Counted from the stretch's first letter, positions 36,255 through 45,293 are shown. The stretch: 64,000 nucleotides of DNA from [Mycobacterium] crassicus (GCF_020181615.1 NZ_CP084029.1:1103043-1167042), one strand, 5' to 3'. Notes: generated by a model from the sequence alone, not told the origin. Program-made: numbers and translations.

Positions 36255-37705
36255 TGCAGTTGTTCCGCCGACGGCAGGGGGCTTCGGATCAGAATCCGTC
36301 CCTGTCGCTGCGCTGGCGCGTGATGCTGCTGGCGATGTCGATGGTGGCATTGGTAGTCGTGCTGATGGCGGTCGCCGTCTATGCGGTGATCTCCGCGGCG
36401 CTCTACAACGACATCGATAATCAGCTGCAGAGCCGCACCGAGATGCTGATCGCCAGCGGATCGCTGGCGGCCGATCCCCGCAAGGCGATCGAGGGCACCG
36501 CCTACTCCGACGTCAACGCCATGCTGGTCAACCCCGGCCGCTCGATCTACACCGCCAATCAGCCGGGGCAGCGGTTACCGGTGGGGCCGCAGGAGAAGGC
36601 CGTCATCCGCGGGGAACTGTTCCTGTCGCGCCGCACCGCGGCCGGCCAGCGGGTCCTGGCGGTGCATCTGCCCAACGGCAGCACACTGTTGATCTCTAAG
36701 AGCCTGGAACCCACCCGGGCGGTGACCATGAAGCTGCGCTGGGTGCTGCTGGTCGTCGGCGGGGTGGGCGTTGTGGTGGCCGCGGTGGCCGGCGGGATGG
36801 TCACCCGGACGGGCCTGCGGCCGGTGGGCCGGCTCACCGAGGCCGCCGAACGGGTGGCGCGCACCGATGACCTGCGGCCGATCCCGGTCTACGGCAGTGA
36901 CGAACTGGCGCGGCTCACCGAAGCGTTCAACGCGATGTTGCGGGCCTTGGCCGAATCACGCGAACGGCAGGCCCGACTGGTCGCCGACGCGGGCCACGAG
37001 CTGAAGACCCCGCTGACGTCACTGCGCACCAACGTCGAACTGCTGATGGCTTCCGCGGCGCCGGGCGCCCCGCAGATTCCCGAGGAGGAGATGGCCGAAT
37101 TGCGCGCTGACGCGATCGGCCAGATCGAGGAATTGTCCACGCTGGTGGGCGATTTGGTGGACCTCACCCGTGACGACCAGCGCGAGGCGGCATTCGAACA
37201 GGTGGACATCACCGAAGTCGTCGACCGCAGCATGGAGCGAGTCAGGCGGCGCCGCAACGACATCGAGTTCGATATCCGAGTGATTCCCTGGTACGTGCAC
37301 GGCGACGCGGCGGGTCTGTCGCGTGCGGTGCTGAACATGCTCGACAACGCCGCCAAGTGGAGCCCGTCAGGCGGGGTGGTGGGCCTGCGGATGAAGCAGA
37401 TCGACCCGACGCACGTCGAGGTGTTGGTGTCCGATCAGGGGCCGGGAATCCCGGAAGGTGAGCGGGCCCTGGTGTTCGAACGCTTCTTTCGCTCCGATCA
37501 GGCGCGGGCGATGCCGGGATCCGGGTTGGGGCTGGCGATCGTCAAACAGGTGGTGCTCAAGCACGGTGGCGCGATCACCGTCGAAGACACCGTCCACGGA
37601 GGCCAACCCCCCGGGACAACGATCCGGATGGTGCTGCCCGGCGCACCCACGTCTGACGGCTCCCTGGCGGCCGCAGCGATCACAGGCGGTTCTCAGTCCG
37701 CGTAG
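36254..37705 (+). CDS. mprB: Sensor histidine kinase MprB
   Basis: The 483 residues have TM1 (about 24-48), an extracytoplasmic domain of about 110 residues, TM2 (about 163-184), HAMP, the phosphate-accepting His248 in DAGHELKTPLTSLRTN, and a HATPase_c domain with MLDNAAKWSP (N box), SDQGPGIPEGE (G1) and GLGLAIVKQ (G2). It phosphorylates MprA in response to envelope stress. It is translationally linked to mprA. Confidence 0.98.
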   Translation: MQLFRRRQGASDQNPSLSLRWRVMLLAMSMVALVVVLMAVAVYAVISAALYNDIDNQLQSRTEMLIASGSLAADPRKAIEGTAYSDVNAMLVNPGRSIYTANQPGQRLPVGPQEKAVIRGELFLSRRTAAGQRVLAVHLPNGSTLLISKSLEPTRAVTMKLRWVLLVVGGVGVVVAAVAGGMVTRTGLRPVGRLTEAAERVARTDDLRPIPVYGSDELARLTEAFNAMLRALAESRERQARLVADAGHELKTPLTSLRTNVELLMASAAPGAPQIPEEEMAELRADAIGQIEELSTLVGDLVDLTRDDQREAAFEQVDITEVVDRSMERVRRRRNDIEFDIRVIPWYVHGDAAGLSRAVLNMLDNAAKWSPSGGVVGLRMKQIDPTHVEVLVSDQGPGIPEGERALVFERFFRSDQARAMPGSGLGLAIVKQVVLKHGGAITVEDTVHGGQPPGTTIRMVLPGAPTSDGSLAAAAITGGSQSA

Positions 37706-37760
37706 GCATGGTGGGTGAGGCAACGTCGCCGCAGCCGCGTATCTAGGAGTAGTCAACGAG

Positions 37761-39143
37761 ATGATGAACCACCCGGGGTACTCCCCGCCGCCTCAGCAGC
37801 CGGAACGGTCGAATCCGACCGGTGCGCCGGCGGCGGAACAGCGCGGACCGGTCGGTTACCCCGGGGGTGGCGTGCCGGGCCCGTACTCGCAGCCCTACGA
37901 CTGGCGTTACGGCCAGCAGCCCGCGCAGCCCGCGTACCGCGCGGCTTACAACGCCTCGTACGGCCAGCCTGGGATGCCCGTCGGCCCGGCGGGGCCCCAG
38001 AAGCGCCCCCGCTCAGGGGCGCTGGTGTTGGGCGCGGTCGCTATTGCGGCGATGTCGGGCGTACTGGGCGGTGTGGTGGGCTCTGCACTGCACTCCGACC
38101 GCAAGTCGGTTGCCACGGGCGGCCTCACGCCGAGCATTCAGGCGCCGGGTGTGCCGGCCGCGGTGAACCTGCCGGACGGTTCGGTGGAGAAGGTCGCGGC
38201 CAAGGTGGTGCCCAGTGTCGTCATGCTGGAGACCGATTTGGGACGCCAGTCCGAGGAGGGCTCCGGCATCATCCTGTCGGCCGACGGGATGATCCTGACC
38301 AACAACCACGTGGTGGCGGCCGCTGCCGCCAAGCCCGAACCGGGCAGCAGGCCCGACGGGGGCCCCAAGGCGCCGCCGAAGACCACCGTGACGTTCTTCG
38401 ACGGCCGCACCGCATCGTTCACCGTGGTGGGGACGGACCCGGCCAGCGACATCGCCGTGGTGCGTGTCCAGGGTGTCTCCGACCTGACTCCGATCACGCT
38501 CGGCTCGTCGGCAGACCTGCGGGTGGGCCAGCACGTGGTGGCCGTCGGGTCGCCGCTGGGCCTGGAGGGCACCGTGACGACCGGCATCGTCAGCGCCCTG
38601 AACCGGCCCGTGTCCACCAGCGGTGAGGCGGGCAACCAGAACACCGTGCTGGACGCTATCCAGACGGACGCCGCGATCAACCCGGGTAACTCCGGCGGAG
38701 CGCTGGTCAACATGAACGGCGACTTGGTCGGGATCAACTCGGCGATCGCGACCATGGGCGGGGACTCCGCCGAAGCGCAGAGCGGCTCCATCGGCCTCGG
38801 CTTCGCGATCCCAGTGGATCAGGCCAAACGGATCGCCGACGAACTGATCAACTCACCGGATCACACGGCGTCGCACGCCTCGCTGGGGGTGCGTGTCACC
38901 AGCGAGCGCAGCCTGCACGGCGCGAAGGTGGTCGAGGTGGTTCCGGGCGAGGCGGCGTCGAAAGCCGGCTTGCCCGAGGGCTCGACGGTGACCGCGTTCG
39001 ACAAGCGCCCGATCGGCAGTGCCGACGCGCTGGTGGCCGCCGTGCGGTCCAAGGCACCCGGCGACCAGGTGACACTGACCTACCTGGACGCGTCCGGAGC
39101 AACCAAGACCGCGCAGGTAACCCTAGGTAAAGCTGCGCAGTGA
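37761..39143 (+). CDS. pepD: HtrA-like serine protease PepD
   Basis: The 460 residues have a Pro/Gly/Tyr-rich cytoplasmic N-terminus, one membrane anchor (about 86-110), a trypsin-like domain with His183 (TNNHVV), Asp230 (PASDIAVV) and Ser311 (NPGNSGGALVN), and a C-terminal PDZ domain (about 360-455). It degrades or refolds misfolded envelope proteins and feeds back on MprAB. A 54-bp gap to mprB contains the ribosome site AGGAG. The repeat array starts 14 bp after the stop. Confidence 0.97.
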   Translation: MMNHPGYSPPPQQPERSNPTGAPAAEQRGPVGYPGGGVPGPYSQPYDWRYGQQPAQPAYRAAYNASYGQPGMPVGPAGPQKRPRSGALVLGAVAIAAMSGVLGGVVGSALHSDRKSVATGGLTPSIQAPGVPAAVNLPDGSVEKVAAKVVPSVVMLETDLGRQSEEGSGIILSADGMILTNNHVVAAAAAKPEPGSRPDGGPKAPPKTTVTFFDGRTASFTVVGTDPASDIAVVRVQGVSDLTPITLGSSADLRVGQHVVAVGSPLGLEGTVTTGIVSALNRPVSTSGEAGNQNTVLDAIQTDAAINPGNSGGALVNMNGDLVGINSAIATMGGDSAEAQSGSIGLGFAIPVDQAKRIADELINSPDHTASHASLGVRVTSERSLHGAKVVEVVPGEAASKAGLPEGSTVTAFDKRPIGSADALVAAVRSKAPGDQVTLTYLDASGATKTAQVTLGKAAQ

Positions 39144-39157
39144 CGGGACTGGTGGGG

Positions 39158-39337
39158 CCGCCGTGCTGATGCGGCGGTTCCAGCTTCGTCTCTCCTTCGT
39201 CGAGCCTCGCTGAGCCGCCGTGCTGATGCGGCGGTTCCAGCTTCGTCTCTCCTTCGTCGAGCCTCGCTGAGCCGCCGTGCTGATGCGGCGGTAACAGCTT
39301 CGTCTCTCCTTCGTCGAGCCTCGCTAAACCGCCGGGC
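39158..39337 (-). repeat. 57-bp tandem repeat array, 3 copies, between pepD and moaB2
   Basis: GTCGAG boundaries fall at 39199, 39256 and 39313, exactly 57 bp apart, with a partial unit at each end. The minus strand reads RRLSEARRRRDEAGTAASA per unit. Copies differ by one or two bases, for example GGTTCC versus GGTAAC, so this looks recent and may vary between strains. Confidence 0.9.
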
Positions 39338-39360
39338 TTCCGCGAGATACGGTTGCACCC

Positions 39361-39855
39361 ATGGAACAGTCCCCAGAACTCGCCGGCCGCGCGCTCGTCA
39401 TCGTGGTCGACGACCGCACCGCGCATGGCGACGAGGACCACAGCGGTCCGTTGGTCACTGAACTGCTGGCCGAAGGCGGATTCATGGTCGACGGCGTGGT
39501 GGCCGTCTCCGCCGACGAGGTGGAGATCCGCAACGCGCTGAACACCGCGGTGATCGGCGGTGTCGACCTGGTGGTATCGGTCGGCGGCACCGGGGTCACC
39601 CCGCGGGACGTCGCGCCGGAAGCCACCCGCGACATTCTGGACCGTGAGCTGCTCGGCATCGCCGAGGCGCTGCGGGCATCCGGTCTGGCCGCCGGGATCG
39701 CCGACGCCGCCCTGTCCCGCGGGCTGGCCGGGGTCTCGGGCAGCACCCTGGTGGTCAATCTGGGCGGATCCCGGGCCGCGGTGCGCGACGGGATGGCGAC
39801 GCTGAACCCGCTGGCGGCCGCGATCATCGGCCAACTGTCCAGCTTGGAGATCTGA
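39361..39855 (+). CDS. moaB2: Molybdenum cofactor protein MoaB2 (MogA-like)
   Basis: The 164 residues belong to the MoaB/MogA family: RALVIVVDDRTAHGDEDHSG, the VVSVGGTGVTPRDVAPEATR loop that binds molybdopterin, and LPG-like GVSGSTLVVNLGGSRAAVRDG. It adenylylates or transfers molybdopterin before molybdate insertion. M. tuberculosis has the same gene downstream of pepD (Rv0984). Confidence 0.95.
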   Translation: MEQSPELAGRALVIVVDDRTAHGDEDHSGPLVTELLAEGGFMVDGVVAVSADEVEIRNALNTAVIGGVDLVVSVGGTGVTPRDVAPEATRDILDRELLGIAEALRASGLAAGIADAALSRGLAGVSGSTLVVNLGGSRAAVRDGMATLNPLAAAIIGQLSSLEI

Positions 39856-39859
39856 GACC

Positions 39860-39976
39860 GTGCCCGGCCTCGGTGAGCACCAGGAGTCGTCCGACGAACG
39901 CGATACGGATGACGTCCGCGAAGCCGAGGAGCGCGAGCAGTGGTTGCGGGACAACGTCCCGCCGCATCACGGTTGA
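39860..39976 (+). CDS. Very small ORF after moaB2
   Basis: A 38-residue ORF from GTG 39860 (MPGLGEHQESSDERDTDDVR, ending DNVPPHHG) starts 4 nt after the moaB2 stop. The composition is strongly acidic with a PPHHG end that recalls short mycobacterial proteins ending in RPPHxG. No Shine-Dalgarno is visible, so coupling with moaB2 would be needed. It is either a real short protein or chance. Confidence 0.45.
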   Translation: MPGLGEHQESSDERDTDDVREAEEREQWLRDNVPPHHG

Positions 39977-40080
39977 GATTCGACTTCACCCAATCGCCCG
40001 CGAGGATGCGGAGGCGGCACTTACGGTTCGCCTGGGCGGTGCAGGGCCGCCGCAGTGACTCGAAGCGGAGGGGTGCACGG

Positions 40081-40509
40081 GTGTTAAAGGGCTTCAAGAA
40101 TTTTCTGATGCGTGATGATGTCATCACCGTTGCCATCGGTTTGGTGGTGGCACTGGCATTTTCCAACCTGGTCAAGGCTTTCACCGACAGCGTGATCAAC
40201 CCGCTGGTCTCGGCCGCGCAGCCGGACACCGCCGGGCTCGGGTTGGGCTACCAATTGGGGGCGGAGGGCAACGAGGCGACGTTCATCGATCTCGGTGCGT
40301 TCATCTCGGCGATCGTCTACTTCTTGGTGTTCATGGCCACCGTCTACTTCTGCATCGTGGTGCCCTACAAGCACATCCAGAAGCGCCGCGGGAAGACCGT
40401 GTTCGGCGACCCGGCACCGACGAAGACCTGCCCGGAGTGCAAGTCCGAGATCGACCCCGAGGCGACCAAGTGCAAGTTCTGCGCCAGCTCGCAGCCTGCC
40501 GCTGCGTAG
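40081..40509 (+). CDS. MscL-family channel with a C-terminal zinc ribbon
   Basis: The 142 residues start at GTG 40081 with GGAGGGG 7 bp before. Two membrane helices (about 12-32 and 72-94) and the start MLKGFKNFLMRDDVITVAIG match the MscL fold, forming a mechanosensitive pore in the cytoplasmic membrane. The C-terminus differs from classical MscL: a zinc ribbon with Cys117, Cys120, Cys131 and Cys134 (CPEC, KCKFC). The zinc ribbon may regulate assembly or interact with a partner. An upstream in-frame start at 39940 would add unsupported residues. Confidence 0.85.
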   Translation: MLKGFKNFLMRDDVITVAIGLVVALAFSNLVKAFTDSVINPLVSAAQPDTAGLGLGYQLGAEGNEATFIDLGAFISAIVYFLVFMATVYFCIVVPYKHIQKRRGKTVFGDPAPTKTCPECKSEIDPEATKCKFCASSQPAAA

Positions 40510-40513
40510 CGGT

Positions 40514-41164
40514 TCAGCGCAGGGTGAGCGTCACCGCCTGAGTCAGCGTGGCACCGGCCACCGCCACCGCGGCGGTGGCCGGCAACGCCACCAGCACCAC
40601 CCGATCGTCGTGATTCTGCTTGTCGGACACCAGCACCACGATCCCGCCGGCGGCCACCACCCTGGGCGCGGCCGGTGGATCGGAGGCGTCCTCAGGGGCC
40701 GTTGTGACCACGTCGACGACGTCGCCGGGGTGCACCAGGTCGGTCAAGGCAGCGTCGGCCGGATGGATACCCACGATGCGGGCATCCGGTCCGGCAGTTG
40801 CTTCGGTGAGCCGGCGGCCGAGCAGACGGACGTCGGTGAGTACCTCGCCACGGCGTGCCGGCCCGGCCAGCGTGCCGCGCAGCACCGCTGCCAGGTCGGT
40901 GGCGACACCGTCGGGAAGTGTCCGGGCTGAACGGTTTTCGAGCGAAACATCGCCGTCGGTCAGTGCCGTGCCGGGGGCGAGGTCGCGGCTGGCCACCACG
41001 ACATCGATACGGTCACCCTGCGGATCGGATCGAATGGCGGCGACGCCGGCCAGCACGACCAGGGCGCCTGCGGTCACCCGCCGGGCGAGCAGCGTGCGGG
41101 TCCAGTCCGGGCGCAGCGCCACCGAGATTCGGGTGATCAGAGTCGGGTTGAGCGATTCGCCCAT
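40514..41164 (-). CDS. SAF-domain protein (CpaB/RcpC-like, Rv0990c-like)
   Basis: The 216 residues have one membrane anchor near 30-46 (VTAGALVVLAGVAAI) and a SAF domain near 55-115 (VVVASRDLAPGTALTDGDVS, RRGEVLTDVRL), followed by a hydrophobic C-terminal beta region. SAF domains occur in Flp pilus assembly protein CpaB and in sugar acid enzymes. A periplasmic or cell-wall role is inferred. It converges with the MscL-like gene (4-bp gap). Confidence 0.8.
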   Translation of the reverse strand: MGESLNPTLITRISVALRPDWTRTLLARRVTAGALVVLAGVAAIRSDPQGDRIDVVVASRDLAPGTALTDGDVSLENRSARTLPDGVATDLAAVLRGTLAGPARRGEVLTDVRLLGRRLTEATAGPDARIVGIHPADAALTDLVHPGDVVDVVTTAPEDASDPPAAPRVVAAGGIVVLVSDKQNHDDRVVLVALPATAAVAVAGATLTQAVTLTLR

Positions 41165-41229
41165 GGCGTCACGCTAGGCGCAATGCCCACCGGGGATCGT
41201 CGGCGCGGAGGGGCGCTTGTGGATAACGG

Positions 41230-41574
41230 CTAACTGGCGCTGGCCGCCGGGGTCGCCGAAGCGGTGCTGGCGGAGGACTTGTCGGCCGACTTGGTGCCGT
41301 TGTCGCTCGAGGACTTCTCGGTCGAACCGGAGCTGCCGGAGTCGCCGGAGGTGGTGCTCTTGGCGGCGCTGCTGCCGTTGGAGGACGTCTTGCCCGACTC
41401 CCGACTGTCGTTGCGGTAGAAGCCGCTGCCCTTGAAGACCACGCCGACCTTGCCGAAGATCTTGCGCAGCCGGCCGTTGCAGTCCTCGCAGTTGGTCAGG
41501 GCATCGTCGGTGAAGGCCTGGACCACGTCGAAGCGGTTGCTGCACTCGGTGCATGCGTAGCTGTAGGTGGGCAC
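41230..41574 (-). CDS. FmdB-type zinc-ribbon protein, Ruc-like redox-regulated chaperone
   Basis: The 114 residues from GTG 41574 begin with a zinc ribbon using Cys8, Cys11, Cys29 and Cys32 (YACTECSNRF, NCEDC), a basic GKVGVVFKGSGFYRNDSR segment, and a long Ser/Ala/Lys tail. M. tuberculosis Rv0991c (Ruc) has the same layout and acts as an oxidation-activated chaperone through zinc release. The GTG has GGAGG at 7 bp; the longer upstream frame is less likely. The tail is low-complexity and may be disordered. Confidence 0.87.
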   Translation of the reverse strand: MPTYSYACTECSNRFDVVQAFTDDALTNCEDCNGRLRKIFGKVGVVFKGSGFYRNDSRESGKTSSNGSSAAKSTTSGDSGSSGSTEKSSSDNGTKSADKSSASTASATPAASAS

Positions 41575-41678
41575 ACGAACCTCCGTGAATCGAAACAATC
41601 GGGTTAGCACTCTACCGTGCTAAGTGCTAGAACCGCTATCTGGCCTTCGGAATTCCGGCCCATCGGGGCCGACAGGCG

Positions 41679-42296
41679 TCACGCCAGCCGTACCGGGCCC
41701 AGGCCGGGCGTCAAGGCATGGGTCATCGGCACATCGTGGGCCTCGGCGGGCAGCTCCAGGTCGTCGGGGAGCAGTTCGGTGTCACGAACCACTGCGACCA
41801 GCGGAACCCCCGGCCGGTGCAGCGGCAGGGACCGGTCGTAAAAGCCCGCACCGCGGCCCAGTCGCACACCCCGGCGGTCGACCGCCAGCGCCGGAATGAG
41901 CACCAGATCCGCCTGCGCCACCGCATCCGCCGGCAACCAGGGCGGTGCGGGCTCGAGCAGGCCGAACCGAGCTTTGACCAGGGTATTGCCCAGGGATTCG
42001 GGCTGGTATTCGCCCCACATCAGCGCCAGCGGTGTGCCGTCGTCGTCGGTACGCACCACGGGCAGCAGCACCCGGATGCCGCGTCGCACCAGGCCGTCGA
42101 GCATGTCGGTCGAACCCGGCTCACTGCCCACCGGCAGATAGGCGCAGATCGTGCCGGTGTCGCCCACCAGCTGCTCCAGGTGGCCGGCCAGCGCGGCGGC
42201 CTCGGCCTGCCGCACCTCGGGCGGAACCGCGCGGCGGGCCGCCAGCAGCTGCGCGCGCAACGCGGATTTGGCGGTCACCACCGCGTCGTCGGTCAC
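41679..42296 (-). CDS. 5-formyltetrahydrofolate cyclo-ligase
   Basis: The 205 residues match Rv0992c-type cyclo-ligase (MTHFS): AKSALRAQLLAARRAV, LPVGSEPGSTDML, LIPALAVDRRGVRLGRGAGFYDRSL with the phosphate-binding GRGAGFYDR motif. It converts 5-formyl-THF to methenyl-THF using ATP. The start is uncertain among GTG 42305, 42296 and 42278; none has a clear ribosome site. It is divergent from galU. Confidence 0.92.
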   Translation of the reverse strand: MTDDAVVTAKSALRAQLLAARRAVPPEVRQAEAAALAGHLEQLVGDTGTICAYLPVGSEPGSTDMLDGLVRRGIRVLLPVVRTDDDGTPLALMWGEYQPESLGNTLVKARFGLLEPAPPWLPADAVAQADLVLIPALAVDRRGVRLGRGAGFYDRSLPLHRPGVPLVAVVRDTELLPDDLELPAEAHDVPMTHALTPGLGPVRLA

Positions 42297-42371
42297 GGCG
42301 TCCACATTGTCAGCACCGGCTCGCCCACCGCCAGGGGAGAGGTGGAGGTGTTTGCGGTTATCGTGTGAACA

Positions 42372-43283
42372 ATGCCCACGCCGAAGGTCCCGATTCCCCG
42401 CACCGCCATTGTGCCGGCGGCGGGTCTGGGCACCCGATTTCTGCCGGCGACCAAGACGGTGCCCAAGGAGCTGCTGCCGGTCGTCGACACTCCCGGGATC
42501 GAGCTGGTCGCGGCCGAGGCCGCCGAGGCGGGCGCCGAACGGCTGGTGATCATCACCTCCGAAGGCAAGGACGGCGTCGTCGCGCACTTCGTCGAAGACC
42601 TGGTGCTGGAAGGAACGCTGGAGGCCCGGGGCAAGAAGGCGATGCTGGCCAAGGTGCGCCGCGCCCCGGAGCTGATCAAGGTCGAGTCGGTGGTCCAGGC
42701 CGAGCCGCTGGGGCTGGGACATGCCATCAGCTGCGTCGAACCGGTGCTGTCCGATGATGAAGATGCCGTCGCGGTGCTGCTTCCCGACGACCTGGTGCTG
42801 CCCACCGGAGTGCTCGAATCCATGTCGAAGGTGCGGGCCAGTCGCGGCGGTACCGTGTTGTGCGCCATCGAGGTCACCCCGGACGAGGTCAGCGCCTACG
42901 GCGTCTTCGACGTCGAGGCGGTGCCGGACGCTGAGAACCCGGACGTGTTGCGGGTCAAGGGCATGGTGGAAAAGCCCCAGGCTGAGGATGCCCCGTCGAT
43001 GTTCGCCGCGGCGGGCCGCTACGTGCTGGACCGGGCCGTGTTCGACGCGTTGCGGCGCATCGACCGGGGTGCCGGCGGCGAGGTGCAGCTCACCGACGCC
43101 ATCGCGCTGATGATCGCCGAGGGCCACCCGGTGCATGTCGTCGTCCACCGCGGCTCGCGACACGACCTGGGAAATCCGGGCGGCTACCTCAAGGCTGCGG
43201 TTGACTTTGCGTTGGATCGTGATGACTACGGTCCGGACCTGCGCCGGTGGTTGGTGGCGCGGTTGGGCTTGGCGGAGAGCTGA
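42372..43283 (+). CDS. galU: UTP-glucose-1-phosphate uridylyltransferase
   Basis: The 303 residues show the nucleotidyltransferase motif AAGLGTRFLPATKTVPKELL (about 17-36) and family elements VEKPQAEDAPS and GSRHDLGNPGGYLKA. It makes UDP-glucose for polysaccharides and glycolipids. It starts at ATG 42372 and is 50 bp from the moeA-type gene, probably one operon with it and rimJ. Confidence 0.97.
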   Translation: MPTPKVPIPRTAIVPAAGLGTRFLPATKTVPKELLPVVDTPGIELVAAEAAEAGAERLVIITSEGKDGVVAHFVEDLVLEGTLEARGKKAMLAKVRRAPELIKVESVVQAEPLGLGHAISCVEPVLSDDEDAVAVLLPDDLVLPTGVLESMSKVRASRGGTVLCAIEVTPDEVSAYGVFDVEAVPDAENPDVLRVKGMVEKPQAEDAPSMFAAAGRYVLDRAVFDALRRIDRGAGGEVQLTDAIALMIAEGHPVHVVVHRGSRHDLGNPGGYLKAAVDFALDRDDYGPDLRRWLVARLGLAES

Positions 43284-43333
43284 CCTGACACCAGCCCTGG
43301 TCGGACCGAAGCTTCAACGGAGAAAGGCGCGTC

Positions 43334-44602
43334 GTGCGTTCGGTTGAGGAGCAGCAGGCCCGAGTGGTGGCTGCCGCGGTGGCGCCTCGCCCGGTTCGGG
43401 TGGCGATCGCCGAGGCGCAGGGCCTGATGTGCGCCGAAGAGGTGATCGCAGAGCGGCCCATGCCCGCCTTCGACCAGGCCGCCATCGACGGTTACGCGGT
43501 GCGCAGTGTCGACGTGTACGGCGCCGAGGCGATCGGCGACAGTTCTGACGGCTCCGAACGGGAGTCCGCCACGGTCACCCTTCCGGTGCTGGGCACCATT
43601 GAGGCAGGGGCGCGTACGCCCACCCGTCTGCAGCCCAAGCTGGCCACCCGCATCCAGACCGGGGCGCCGATGCCCACGCTGGCCGATGCGGTGCTGCCGC
43701 TGCGCTGGACCGACGGCGGCAACACCCGGGTCCGGGTGTTGCGCGGGGTTCGACCGGGCGACTACGTGCGCCGCATCGGCGACGACGTGCAGCCCGGCGA
43801 TGTCGCGGTGCGCGCCGGCACTGTGGTCGGCGCCGCCCAGGTGGGGTTGCTGGCCGCCGTCGGCCGCGATCGGGTGTTGGTGCACCCGCGGCCCCGGCTG
43901 TCGGTGCTCGCGGTGGGCGGCGAACTGGTCGACGTCAACCGCACCCCCGGCAATGGGCAGGTCTACGACGTCGACTCCTACGCGCTGGCCGCGGCGGGGC
44001 GCGATGCGGGCGCCGAGGTGAACCGGGTCGGCATCGTCAGCAGCGAACCCAAGAAGCTGCGCGAGGTGGTCGAGGGGCAGATCAACCGCGCCGAGGTGGT
44101 GGTGATCGCCGGCGGGGTCGGCGGCGCCGCGGCCGACGAGGTGCGTGCGGTGCTGTCGGATCTGGGCGAGATGGAGGTCGCCCGGATCGCGATGCACCCC
44201 GGATCGGTGCAGGGTTTCGGGCAGCTGGGACCCGAAGGGGTTCCGACTTTCCTGCTGCCGTCCAACCCGGTGAGCGCGCTGGTGGTGTTCGAGGTGATGA
44301 TCCGACCGCTGATCCGGTTGTCGCTGGGCAAACGCGAGCCGATGCGCCGGATCGTGCGGGCCCGCACCCTGGGGCCGATCAGTTCGATGCCCGGCCGCAA
44401 GGGCTACCTGCGCGGTCAGCTGATGCGCGACGACGAGACCGGCGAGTACCTGGTGCAGGTGTTGGGGGCGACGGCGGGCACCTCGTCGCACCTGTTGGCC
44501 ACGCTGGCTGAGGCGAACTGCCTGGTGGTGGTTCCCGAGGAGACCGAGCAGATTTCCACCGGCGAGCTGGTGGACGTCGCGTTCCTGGCTCAGCGCGGCT
44601 GA
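43334..44602 (+). CDS. moeA1: MoeA-family molybdopterin molybdotransferase / gephyrin-like Glp
   Basis: The 422 residues contain the MoeA domains: AEERPMPAFDQAAIDGYAV-like start near 38-55, TRIQTGAPMPTLADAVLPL near 106, and the MPT-binding VVIAGGVGGAAADEV near 255-269 followed by MHPGSVQGFGQLG and LPSNPVSALV. In corynebacteria and mycobacteria this paralogue in the galU-rimJ-glpR cluster has been reported as Glp, a divisome component that binds FtsZ and GlpR. GTG 43334 follows GGAGAAAGG. The usual MoeA acid in GTGDEL is replaced by VGGELVDVNRT, consistent with a moonlighting role. Confidence 0.93.
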   Translation: MRSVEEQQARVVAAAVAPRPVRVAIAEAQGLMCAEEVIAERPMPAFDQAAIDGYAVRSVDVYGAEAIGDSSDGSERESATVTLPVLGTIEAGARTPTRLQPKLATRIQTGAPMPTLADAVLPLRWTDGGNTRVRVLRGVRPGDYVRRIGDDVQPGDVAVRAGTVVGAAQVGLLAAVGRDRVLVHPRPRLSVLAVGGELVDVNRTPGNGQVYDVDSYALAAAGRDAGAEVNRVGIVSSEPKKLREVVEGQINRAEVVVIAGGVGGAAADEVRAVLSDLGEMEVARIAMHPGSVQGFGQLGPEGVPTFLLPSNPVSALVVFEVMIRPLIRLSLGKREPMRRIVRARTLGPISSMPGRKGYLRGQLMRDDETGEYLVQVLGATAGTSSHLLATLAEANCLVVVPEETEQISTGELVDVAFLAQRG

Positions 44603-44612
44603 GTTCGGGCGC

Positions 44613-45275
44613 ATGCTGGTCAATCTGTGGCCTTTCAAGGCCGTCCAGCATCCGGGCTGGCCGACGGTGCTCGGGCCGCTGCGGGTGCCGGCCGGGGTGA
44701 TCCGGTTGCGGCCGGTGCGTATGCGCGACGGCGTGGCATGGAGCCGGATCCGGTTGGCCGACCGCGCCCACCTGGAGCCCTGGGAGCCCAGCATCGACGT
44801 GGACTGGGAGAGTCGGCACAGCTCTGCGGCGTGGCCGCCGCTGTGCTCCAGTCTGCGCACCGAGGCTCGGTACGGGCGGATGCTGCCGTTCGTGATCGAA
44901 CTCGACGGCAGGTTCTGCGGCCAGTTGACGGTGGGCAACATCGCCCACGGTGCGCTGCGGTCGGCCTGGATCGGCTACTGGGTGTCCAGTGCGGCCGCCG
45001 GCGGGGGAGTGGCGACCGGGGCGGTGGCGCTCGGGCTTGACCACTGCTTCGGGCCGGTCGGGTTGCATCGGGTGGAGGCCACCGTCCGGCCGGAGAACGG
45101 GGCCAGCCGCGCGGTGCTGGCGAAGGTCGGATTTCGGCAGGAAGGGCTGCTGCAGCGCTACCTGGACGTCGACGGCGCGTGGCGGGACCACCTGCTGGTG
45201 GCGATGACGGTCGAGGAGTTGGCCGGGTCGGTGACGTCGGCGCTGGTCCACTCCGGACGGGCTGCCTGGGTCTGA
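44613..45275 (+). CDS. rimJ: GNAT acetyltransferase, RimJ-like
   Basis: The 220 residues contain a GNAT fold: RLRPVRMRDGVAWSRIRLAD, the acetyl-CoA loop region YWVSSAAAGGGVATGAVALG, and VGLHRVEATVRPENGASRAV followed by KVGFRQEGLLQRYLDVDGAW. RimJ acetylates the ribosomal S5 N-terminus in enterobacteria; substrate here is not proven. Its ATG lies 10 bp after moeA1, consistent with an operon. Confidence 0.9.
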   Translation: MLVNLWPFKAVQHPGWPTVLGPLRVPAGVIRLRPVRMRDGVAWSRIRLADRAHLEPWEPSIDVDWESRHSSAAWPPLCSSLRTEARYGRMLPFVIELDGRFCGQLTVGNIAHGALRSAWIGYWVSSAAAGGGVATGAVALGLDHCFGPVGLHRVEATVRPENGASRAVLAKVGFRQEGLLQRYLDVDGAWRDHLLVAMTVEELAGSVTSALVHSGRAAWV

Positions 45276-45293
45276 AAATTTTGGGGCGGCATG

